Source: Symbiodinium kawagutii (taxonomy: Eukaryota; Sar; Dinophyceae; Suessiales; Symbiodiniaceae). Taken from it: a stretch of 64,000 bases of DNA. Below the pieces are notes generated by a model. It saw only the letters and a program-made list of their open reading frames with translations. It was not told the origin of the DNA and made no database searches. Of this stretch, positions 55,690 to 64,000 are shown piece by piece (the first letter of the stretch is position 1; every line of letters begins with the position of its first letter). The stretch lies in the NCBI GenBank assembly GCA_009767595.1, contig VSDK01006516.1, positions 83,719 through 147,718 on the forward strand. The letters are read 5' to 3'. Made by a program: the position numbers and the translations under genes.

Positions 55690-57300
55690 ATTTATTGATA
55701 AGTATAGCATAACCATTGATACTAAGTATGAATTAATCATCAATCATACTTGCTTAATAAGTATAACCATGATGAAGCAATTATAATCATTGATGAATCT
55801 TGTTCCTTGACTACTATCATAGCAGTCAACATCTAGCCTTGGAGTGAATAGTGAATCATCAATGAACAGCTAGGTATGCGTAGTAAGTATAGCCATGATG
55901 AAGCAATTATAATCCTTGATAGTTACTTGATCAATCTTGATCACCAGTAGCGCTTGATAATCATCATCATGCTACTTGATAGTCATCATTGGTTACTTCT
56001 TCATAATCATCACCCGTTGCTCCTTCATAATCATCACCCGGTACTCCTTCAAAATCATCATTAGTATACAGTACTCATCACCAAAAAATATCAGCTGCTT
56101 GATAGTCATCACTAGGTCACTTCTTCAAACAAATACAAAAAAAAACCTCATGGGCACTTGATAATCCTCAGTAGTTACTGCTTCATAGTCATTATTAGTA
56201 CACAAAAAAACATGTTTATCAAACCTAATGATAACAAGATCAAAGTTGTTAAAACAGCTGTAAACAAATAAGTGATTTATCAAACCATGAGTAACTCAAT
56301 CATTAGTACTATATTAGCATTCCATCATAATCAATCACTAGCAGGTTTAGTTTCTCAGCCATGAGTAAAAGAATCACCTCCCAACCCCGCCAAATGCTGC
56401 GCCACGGCACCAGCCCAGCTCCACCAGATGCTGCGCGGGCAGCACGTGGGGCGACCCATCGTCGGATTCCAGGACCAGCGAGCAAGCCTCGCCTGGTGCC
56501 GAGAAAACCACCGCTGGTCGCGTCATGAACCGTACTTCACCAATCATCATCCCAAGTGGTTGGTATATCCAAGATGATTGAATATAAATGTTCTAAGTCA
56601 TAAGCATCATGAACCATCCTCCTTGGTCAAGCCACCTATCAATCATAGATCGTTGTTTACCATTAGTAACAATTGCATTCAACTACTAATTGATCTATCC
56701 TCGTTGGAACAGCCTACTTAAGCAATCATCATCCCATATCGTTGGCATATCCAGGATGATTGGTTATGACCATTATGAACCACCATCAGGCATCACTGAT
56801 TGTCAAGAAGTGACCATTCCTAGTGATCGTCATTGAGGGTCAACTAAGACCAAGCGGTAATGATGGCAAACCAAGGCAGTGGATGATCATTATCATTACC
56901 ATCAATTCTTGTTCCAGTCATCAACGATATTAACCATTACGAGTTCTACCGAACTACTGTATGATTGACCATGAAATAATTGTCAATTACCATCATGAAA
57001 CACCATGAGGTATCATTATGCATCATTAACCATCAATTGACCGTCAAGTGACCATCATTCAGCATCATTTACCCTGAATTATCCAGTCATCACCCATCCA
57101 TTCATCATCATGAGCCATCAGTTCTACCATGACTTAGCCATCAAATCTACAACCATCAGCTAGCCATATATAACTTAACCATCAATGATATAACTTACCG
57201 TAATCATGAATTAGCCATCATCGGCCATCACTGACCATCATTCATCCATATAAATCCACTATGAACCATCAATCAACCATCACGAACTGCTCACCGCCCT
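55690..57300. other. Intron-like AT-rich tract
   Basis: TCATCATTAGT / GATGAATC and ACCATCAATC words repeat loosely. A short GC-rich patch at 56,385-56,525 could be an exon but has no decisive frame. Confidence 0.45.
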
Positions 57301-57309
57301 GACAACGAG

Positions 57310-57540
57310 CAAAATGACTGGCGGTGACTGGCGCCTTCCTCGTCTGGTGGAGCACAATGCGCTGCGATATGGAGGATCTCAGGCCCTGGGCGCAGTGGCC
57401 CATGGGGGTTCACCACGTCCGAGGCGCCAGGGTGGCCGTTGGATATGTCATCCCTTCCGAAACGCAGGGTTTGAAACAGGAAATGAGGCGATGGCAGCAG
57501 ATTGGTTCGGTTGGGAGGAGGGACCTTGCAATGGTTGACT
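57310..57540. other. GC-rich exon island, strand undecided
   Basis: Plus frames read GAFLVWWSTMRCDMEDLRPW and VRGARVAVGYVIPSETQGLK; a minus frame reads LRFGRDDISNGHPGASDVV. I cannot choose on splice sites. Confidence 0.3.
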
Positions 57541-57971
57541 TACTATGATGATGGTGGTTCCTCACATTGGTTGATATTGTTTACAATGATGCTTATAGCC
57601 TTTTTGGTGGTGGTTATTTGCCATATTACAGGCAACAAGCCCTTCAATGACGGAAATGGAATTAATCAAATATATCCGAATATGTAAATGCAACAGTAAT
57701 TTCATTTCATGACTGTCACAATTGCCTATTGTTAAATAGTGCAACAAAATGCATCTATTTCTGATGATAGGTTTTCCACTGCCAAGTTGACCAGAGAGTG
57801 TACGCGGGAAGTCAATCTTGTGACCTGAATTGACCTTACTGATCATCAACCTGAAAGTTCTCGCCGCTGTGGCCAAAATTTGACCTTGTTCCTGGTGTCG
57901 GTACGTGATCCTTTGGTTTGTTCCCAGACTTGGGAAAAGCCACACTTGGTGAGCTTGCAACTCTTCCCATA

Positions 57972-58110
57972 TAGCTATGGGTCAAAACCCTGTACCCCTG
58001 GTTCCCCTATCATTAACCATTGTTTTCCCTATAGTTTTATTAGTTATTAACCTCCATTATTGATGGTTAACATTCTCCATTATTGGTTGGTCAATATTGA
58101 CCCATGGCCA
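57972..58110. mobile_element. MITE-like element, TGGCTATGGGTCAA family, copy 2
   Basis: Begins TAGCTATGGGTCAAAAC and ends TATTGACCCATGGCCA, TIRs as in copy 1, 139 bp, with a longer TTGATGGTTAACATT interior. Confidence 0.7.
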
Positions 58111-58119
58111 CATACATGT

Positions 58120-58262
58120 CAATGTCCTCATGGGCTTCGAGCGATCGGTTTGCCCAAAAACGCTCTTTTTGATGGGAGGCTCTATGAATTTTGGGGCTAC
58201 CCACTGGTTTCGGCCCAGTGGCGGTTCTTGCTGAGAAGCACCTGCGGCGGCGCCGTGTAATG
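58120..58262. other. GC-rich exon island abutting a MITE
   Basis: The plus strand reads GLPKNALFDGRLYEFWGYPL, then VSAQWRFLLRSTCGGA and stop. It is protein-like in composition, but there is no convincing acceptor and the minus strand is also open. Confidence 0.3.
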
Positions 58263-58294
58263 GGCAGAGAACCAAATGCACCAACCTTATCGTG

Positions 58295-58394
58295 GTTTCT
58301 CACAATAGGGGTAGACCGAAAATGGTTGGTTCATTATTAATAGATAATGATTAATATGATGGGATGATTTTGGGGTACCCCGATTTCGAGAAAC
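58295..58394. mobile_element. MITE-like element, GTTTCTCAA family, copy 4
   Basis: Starts GTTTCTCACAATAGGGGTA and ends TACCCCGATTTCGAGAAAC: 19-bp TIRs with three mismatches, 100 bp long. The interior differs from copies 1-3, so it may be a subfamily. Confidence 0.65.
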
Positions 58395-58399
58395 ACCCA

Positions 58400-60950
58400 T
58401 GTGGTAATAGCCAGCAATAAACAACGATAACAGCAGGGACACCAACAATGCGGAGGAATGTGGACAACAACCGTCCATAATGATGGTGAATTGCCCCAAC
58501 TTCCGATGAGATGGTTTTTTTCATGTACTGCCCCGAGCTGAAAAAAACTAGTTGCAAATCAGAATAATCGCTAACAACAGCTAATGATAGTTCGTGACGA
58601 GAAGAAGCTCTGTCATGACGTGCGTTTATGAAATCATCTTTCTGACCTGCCAAAAGGCAAAATGATGTTTGGCCATGGGAACTGCTGGGTTGCTGTCTTG
58701 ACACTGCCAGCGGTGATCTTGGACACCCCCTGGTGCAAGTGGGCCCAGTATTGTTGGCACAGATTGTAACCGTCCCCACCAGGCCAAACCAACTAGCCAC
58801 AGCTGAGGAGCAACAGTCGTTTGAGTTGTGTTTCCCCAGTAGTGAGATACACATATACGTGCACAAGAAAAGTTTACATGCACGTACATATGATTGTGCA
58901 TCTACACGTATGCGTGTATATATATATATGTATATGTACAGATATCTACTTAAGATACACATATGCACATGTATATACATGTACATATTCATGAACATGT
59001 ATGTTTTTTGCATGAGGCACCCTTCATAAGTAAATACCTCGTGTTGTGTTCAACTCTACTTTATCTAGATACTTGGTCGCTTCAATCTCTACAAGAATGT
59101 TTCAAACATCAGGAAAAAATTACCGCCCATACATCCACAGTTGGTTATTGCCCCTGAGCCGATTGCTGATAGTTGAATCATCATTTGTCCTCAACCGTGT
59201 TTGGTTATCCAACATCTGCTTGATGATATCCCCTACTGAATTTTTGTTCATTGTCATCACTAGTCATTCTACTTGTTGGTTGGTGCTCCATGGATAATCC
59301 ACAGGTTTAGCTACTTGGAACTGGCCGGCTATGGCAATGTATCTGACTAACAAAGGGTATCCCCTAATCATTAATGGGAATGGTGAAGAATGGTCAGGAA
59401 TGGTTAGGCATGGTTCAGAATGGCTAGGAATGGCTAGGAATGCTTAGGATATCCCTATGAGCGTTGATTAGTATTGATAGCAGATGGTAATGAGGCTTGA
59501 CAAGATTACAAACAAATGCTGATTGTCGATTGTTGGTGAGTATGCCCCCTTCTTCTTGGTCATCATCCGCATCATGGTTAGAGATTGTTCCTTTGATTGT
59601 TGGGTCTCAACCCCCGCGTTGTTAGTTGTTGCTTGTTGCCGTTGGTAATGATGGTAGCCAAAAGGCTAATAACCAGGATAATCACAAATGGTTCATGACG
59701 AAATATTCTAAACAAAACAACACAGACAGGCTAGTATCTTAATGTTGGTTTCTGATTAGTGTACCCCCCCTAAAGTAATGACAATAGGCATGAAACCAAC
59801 AGGTAGATACAAGTCTCAGAAACCAACATTAATGGTATTCCCTTGTGATTGCTTGCTTCGTATCCCCTTCAAACCCCACCTGGTCCCCTGGTCCCCGGTG
59901 GCGCCACTGCCTCTTGTAGGGACTCGCAGGTACAGTTTCGCACTTCGACGTTGAGACCCTCTGCCGTGGACACTGCCTAACGGCAACGCGGCATGTGTGA
60001 CGTGACCCGGGGGTCACCCGCAAACCATGGGTTAATATTGCTATAGAATCGTAAAATATTGCCCATGGCAATAATTTCCCTTAGAATTGAACTCCAATAT
60101 CGGTTGATATTGCTATGAAACAAGAAGTTATTTTGATGCTGCTTAATGTTGCTTTAGAACCAGAGAATGGTTCACCTACAACGGGACATGATCTACCAGT
60201 GAGCTCCACGACTGCTCAAGGATATCAATGTGTTCCTGCAGTGAGTTCAGGGTGGGGCTTGGTATTCAATATGTAGCAGCTACCGGGTCACACCGCAACG
60301 GGTTGGTCTATAAATGGTGGTACCCCGGAGCCCCAAGACCATAGTGTTTACTTGCAGCTGGATCAACCATGAACGAACCATTGGCCACTTACTATGACCA
60401 ATAAACAACTCACCATGATGGTAGATAGTCCCAGTATTGACAATTCTTAGCCACTGATTATGCCATTTATCATGACTAATTGGTCATTAAGCATCATCAT
60501 TCACCAACCAGCAGGATCTGAGATTACCACCACTACTACCCCGACTTCATTCAGGGATGGCCTCCCATTCTGCCCGCACGTTGAGTTCACGTAGACCTTT
60601 CGCCAATGGCGAGGCATAACAGAAACAGGTGTGAAGCGAAGCTGTATCAGCTGCAGCTGCTGTCCTTAGGGAGCTGGCGCGGCGAAGAACGGCCCTAGGA
60701 ATCCTTAAGAATCCATCAACTGTTAGGAATGTTGGAGTTAGACAGTTAAACTTAGGACTTAGGGTTGGTTCACTAGGAGAAGTACTAGGCTAAGGGTAGA
60801 TACAATCAGCTTGTGAATTGGCGAAGCAACTTGGAACTGAAGGCACCCCTAAGCATCCCTAAAAATGGTCCTTGAATAGCAGGAGTCATCTAGCCCTTGT
60901 CAAGGCTAAAGAACTTCAGATCGCATAACTTACGATAAGTCCAACCACCA
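58400..60950. other. Intron-like tract, no gene supported
   Basis: Degenerate ATGG words, a TATATATATGTATATG-type patch near 58,915-58,990 and AGGAATGGTTAGG repeats near 59,390-59,450. A GC-rich patch at 59,870-60,015 has no clear frame. Confidence 0.4.
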
Positions 60951-60964
60951 TGCAACCACCGTGA

Positions 60965-61210
60965 CCGGCACCTTCCAACCCATCACCTGGCCCAGGCGCT
61001 CTGCCATTGGAAGCTCTGCGACGCTCAGCGCGCACGGTGCCGCCAGCGCCGGTGGCCCGCCCTCGGCACCGCCCGGCCCCGCCCAGGGCACACGTGGCGC
61101 GTGGGCGGCGCCGCGAGCTGCGGCTCCTGGCGCCAGAGCTGACGGAAGTTCCAGTGCTCCGTGTAGGGCGCGAAGGGCGAGTCCTGGAGCGGACCAGGTC
61201 TCCACGGTGA
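60965..61210 (-). CDS. Candidate GC-rich exon island (about 75% GC)
   Basis: The minus strand after acceptor gtccgctccag reads either DSPFAPYTEHWNFRQLWRQE (protein-like, but stops before the exon end) or LALRALHGALELPSALAPGA, which stays open to a CAG|GTGATG donor. The two frames could be two isoform or indel states. No family recognised. Confidence 0.35.
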
Positions 61211-61214
61211 AGGG

Positions 61215-61700
61215 AACTGCTTGGGTGGTGGGTTCAATGGTTAGTTATACAACTGTTATGGTTGTGAGGGTAAAGTGGATGGTTATCTGTTGGGGTTGAT
61301 GGGTGCGCGGATTTAATTGTTAAGGTGGTTAATATTGGTCAACTGTTGAGTGGGTAACTGTTGACGGGGTAACTGGATAATCGTTAAGGTGGTTTAAATT
61401 GGTTGCTCACCAACTGGGGTTGAGTGGACAACAGGTAAGGTTCAGAGTGTAAGTTGAGTGGGCAACGATTGGAATTTGACTAGTTGATTCATTTGTGACA
61501 TGCCATTGAGGCTAGCAATACAGACCACCAACTGGAGTACTTGAAGGTAAGGACATGAGAGCATTAGGAGGGCTTCGGACTGGTTGACCTACAGCTAACA
61601 GTCACTGACCCCAGGAAGGCAACTGACATTTCTTATGCCTTATGCCATTCACCTTCTTGCTCCTGTACGACGAGGACCAGGACCGAAACAGAAACAAAAC
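61215..61700. other. Intergenic GGTTAACTGTT-type tract
   Basis: Degenerate repeats of GGGTAACTGTTGA. The ACTTC/GAAGT-rich copia region starts abruptly to the right. Confidence 0.5.
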
Positions 61701-61719
61701 CCAACCAACCTATATCAAA

Positions 61720-63170
61720 TTAGAGAAGTCCCAGATACTTACCTACCAAGAAGTCACCAGAAGTTCTAACCCAACACACTCAGGCTCAACCCTGAAGTTC
61801 ACTCTGAGTCAGCAGAAGTCTTTTCCTCATGTGGCCTTGAGCCAAAGCATGAAGTGATGCTCTGGTCTCTGAAGTACACCGTAGCCATACGAAGTGTGTA
61901 TGGAGACATGTATCTTGACACGCTCCCTTGAAGTACTACACGTCTGTAGTGCTTCACACCAAAAAGGATTAGAAGTTGACTAGCCAAACCAAGTGTCTTT
62001 GAAGTTGGTTGCCTTTTCAACTCGACATTGCACAAAAATCTTGAAGTGATTGCCAAAAGAGAAAACGCTGAAGTGATCTTGACTGAGTGACATTGAAGTC
62101 AGTCGACCACAAGAACTCTGAAGTCTACATCATGCAGCAAAAAGTTCACTGAAGTTTGAATTCACCATCTGAAGTTCAAAGAAAGTTGAATTCTGAAACT
62201 GAAGCACCATCTTGAAGTGAAGTATGCCAGAATGGTGATAAACGAAGTAAGCATGCGAAGTGCAAACAACAACACTCCATTGGTGTTGTCAAAGACATTC
62301 CTTGAAGTTCTGCAGAAGTCAGCTCCACTGTGGGTCTGACTCGAAGTTCGATCAAAGAAGTGTAAATCACACTCTCTTCCGGGGTGTAAAGCTGAAGTAC
62401 ATCATTTCTCTGAAGTCGAAGCATCTGCGCAGAAGTTGTTGGCTCAACCAATCCAGGAAACAGAAGTCCTGCCTTGGCAAGCTAGCGCAGGAAGTCTTGG
62501 ATCTCCATGACTTGTCATCTGTCTCACATTCCAGAAGTGATCCAGAGAGTGATCTGGATTCATCTGGTATGCGAAGTGTGGATTGTCGCACGCTGGAAGT
62601 GCCCTCTTTGGCCTTCCATTTTCAAAGTCGAGAAGTTGGCACACCAAGCTGGTAAAGTGCCTGCCCAGAAGTCTCTGGTAGACAAACTGGAGAAGTCCGC
62701 TGGTGAAGTTTCCCATCTTGTCTGCAGCAAAAATGAAGTAAAAATCAAAATTCGAAGTTCACAGCAGTTCAGTGTCCATGAGAACATGGCAATGAAGTGA
62801 AGTGAAACACGTGGTCAAACATGAAATGAAAAACAGCAGCGAAAGCGTCGACTCAATCCCTGCAGCGGAAACGAAGTTACTGACCATGGCTAACTACCCC
62901 GGAAGTAGTGAACCGTTCCTATCATACCCAGAAGTGATTAAAAGTTGTTTGGGGAGCCTCAAGTGAAGTGAAAACAACAGCGACCCAACGGAACAGAACA
63001 ACAAAAAGAACCAACAACGACTGAAGTATCCGACACTTACAGGTATGTACAGTGTGCAAGTGAAGTATCTATACATGTGCAAGTATGTACATAAAAGCAG
63101 TCCGAAGTTTGACTTCTTCACTGAACCTAAGGCTACAGCTAGAAGTTTCCATGTCAAGTTCCAAGTGTCT
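61720..63170 (-). mobile_element. Ty1/copia element, 3' non-coding region (possible 3' LTR), ACTTC-punctuated
   Basis: This lies immediately 3' of the copia pol stop codon. The minus strand carries ACTTC (GAAGT on plus) 49 times in about 1,420 bp, once per 29 bp, while the flank to the left has almost none. The edge at about 61,725 probably marks the element's end. I could not find a polypurine tract or the TG...CA ends of an LTR, and the other LTR lies outside the window. Scattered frames on the plus strand (such as AHQAGKVPAQKSLVDKLEKS at 62.63-62.70 kb) look coding-like but are broken. Confidence 0.6.
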
Positions 63171-64000
63171 TCACAATGCTCGACCCATGGGAAGTGTAAT
63201 CCCGAGGGTTGCCAAGTGTCTGTGAAGCACCTCCTTAGTGATGTACTTTGTCATCACATCGGAAGTGTTCAAGGTTCCAAGCACTTTCTTGATTGCCACG
63301 ATGCCTGAAGTTACAAGCTCTTGAATGAAAAGAAATCGAAGTTGAACATGTTTGGTTTTCTTGGAAGTTCCGAACCTGGTTGCCATTGATTTGCCTGCGG
63401 TGCTGTCAGTGTGAAGTTTGATGTTGACCTTTGTGGCGATTTGGGATTCCAAGAGAAGTGACCTGACAAAGAGGCTTTCACTAGCTCCTAAGCCTATTGC
63501 GTACAGTTCTGCTTCTCCACTTGAAGTAGCTACTGTTTGCTGCGTTCTGCTCTGAGAAGTGATCAAGGAGCCTAGAAAGAAGAGTGCCATGCCTGAAGTA
63601 CTACGTCTCGTTGAGACGCAGCCTGCCCAATCGGAATCTACGTAACATTCGATGTCAAATGAAGTCTGTTTCGGATGTGGAATCACATTCGGACGAAGTT
63701 GCAAAACAGCTGGTTTCGTTCCAGCCAAGTACCTTAGTAGTGTCTGCATCTTGATGAAGTAGTCCTGAGTTGGAGCAACAAGTCCTCTGGAAAGTTCCTT
63801 AGTCGCGAACTGAATGTCCGGCCTGATACTGCTCAACCACAGAAGTTGTCCGACGATCCTGCGGTACAGCTTGTGATCTTCCTTAGAAAGAAGTTCCTCA
63901 GACTCAATCAGTTTGCGAAGTGAATCCGCACCTGGTGTAGCAGCTGGTTTACCGTTTACCATGTCAAGTTGTTCAAGCATCTTGTCTATGTATGAAGTCG
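63171..64000 (-). CDS. Ty1/copia Pol, RT thumb and RNase H (C-terminal part)
   Basis: An uninterrupted minus-strand frame enters from beyond the right edge (TSYIDKMLEQLDMVNG) and ends in TGA at 63,171. It covers the RT thumb (RRIVGQLLWLSSIRPDIQFA), the connection LLRYLAGTKPAVLQL, and RNase H with catalytic residues in YVDSDWAGC, SSGEAELYA and HTDSTAGKS. The C-terminus follows: TKHVQLRFLFIQELV, then GTLNTSDVMTKYITKEVL. All RNase H acidic residues are present and there are no stops, so the copy is recent or constrained. The enzyme copies element RNA into DNA and removes the RNA strand. Gag, protease, integrase and the RT fingers/palm would lie off-window. Confidence 0.95.
   Translation of the reverse strand, partial: TSYIDKMLEQLDMVNGKPAATPGADSLRKLIESEELLSKEDHKLYRRIVGQLLWLSSIRPDIQFATKELSRGLVAPTQDYFIKMQTLLRYLAGTKPAVLQLRPNVIPHPKQTSFDIECYVDSDWAGCVSTRRSTSGMALFFLGSLITSQSRTQQTVATSSGEAELYAIGLGASESLFVRSLLLESQIATKVNIKLHTDSTAGKSMATRFGTSKKTKHVQLRFLFIQELVTSGIVAIKKVLGTLNTSDVMTKYITKEVLHRHLATLGITLPMGRAL

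Noticed and set aside
62507-62800. Plus-strand coding gene (AHQAGKVPAQKS...)
   Set aside because: Looks protein-like for about 50 codons, but it lies in the element's 3' region, is antisense to it, and is shaped by the GAAGT motif, which itself encodes K/E-V/S pairs.
61720-63170. A defined 3' LTR
   Set aside because: The position is right for one, but without the 5' LTR in the window, a visible polypurine tract or TG...CA ends I cannot set boundaries.
1-64000. CRISPR arrays, tRNA or rRNA genes, bacterial promoters or terminators
   Set aside because: No regular spacer-repeat arrays, cloverleaf-like boxes or rRNA-like conserved stretches were noticed, and the gene structure is eukaryotic.

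Overview
The window reads as nuclear DNA of a dinoflagellate (Symbiodiniaceae-like or a relative). The evidence is architectural. Short GC-rich exons sit in long, degenerate, AT-leaning introns. Splice donors include GC and GA as well as GT. Almost all recognisable genes lie on the minus strand, as in unidirectional dinoflagellate gene arrays. There is a Ty1/copia element and a cluster of decayed AP-endonuclease-type LINEs. I see no bacterial operons, rRNA, tRNA or CRISPR. No species can be named from the sequence alone.

1-13.5 kb and 23.3-28.9 kb (minus strand): exons of a large right-handed beta-helix (Pmp-like) repeat surface protein. At 11.5-13.4 and 23.9-26.9 kb, 78-81 bp exons each encode one beta-helix rung. 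Every intron there is phase 1, so any exon joins any other in frame. Towards the 3' end (lower coordinates) come more divergent rungs (10.9, 10.1, 9.75 kb), a Cys-rich GCC2/GCC3-like exon (8.2 kb) and membrane-segment exons (7.1, 6.8, 2.0, 1.65 kb). This is the order rungs, Cys-rich stalk, membrane domain. Whether the two rung blocks are one gene or two tandem paralogues is unresolved.

14.2-21.2 kb (minus strand): exons of a Lys/Pro/Ser-rich protein with at least three tandem C-x8-C-x2-C zinc-ribbon-like modules, using GA-AG introns. Further low-complexity coding stretches lie downstream (16.1-17.0 and 14.3-14.7 kb). Several frame breaks fall in homopolymer runs. A short plus-strand exon (22.5-22.9 kb) has a similar basic linker followed by a CxxC motif.

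29-39 kb: a LINE graveyard of five fragments. Two of them (31.85-32.72 minus and 32.77-34.8 plus) look like the halves of one 5'-inverted insertion.

40-61.7 kb: mostly intron-like ATGGTTGATG/ATCACC tracts, microsatellites and two small MITE-like families, with GC-rich exon islands. Six of these (43.65-47.75 kb, minus) chain with perfect phase into about 261 codons of a STAND/NB-ARC-like P-loop NTPase. It shows a P-loop, Walker B, a sensor-like motif and a GLPL-like helix. A seventh exon at 51.6 kb fits just upstream.

61.7-64 kb: the 3' end of a Ty1/copia retrotransposon on the minus strand. Both its coding and non-coding parts carry the pentamer ACTTC (GAAGT on the plus strand) about every 35 bp, 66 times against about 2 expected and almost entirely on one strand. 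I know of no described system that explains this, and it is the most unusual signal in the window.
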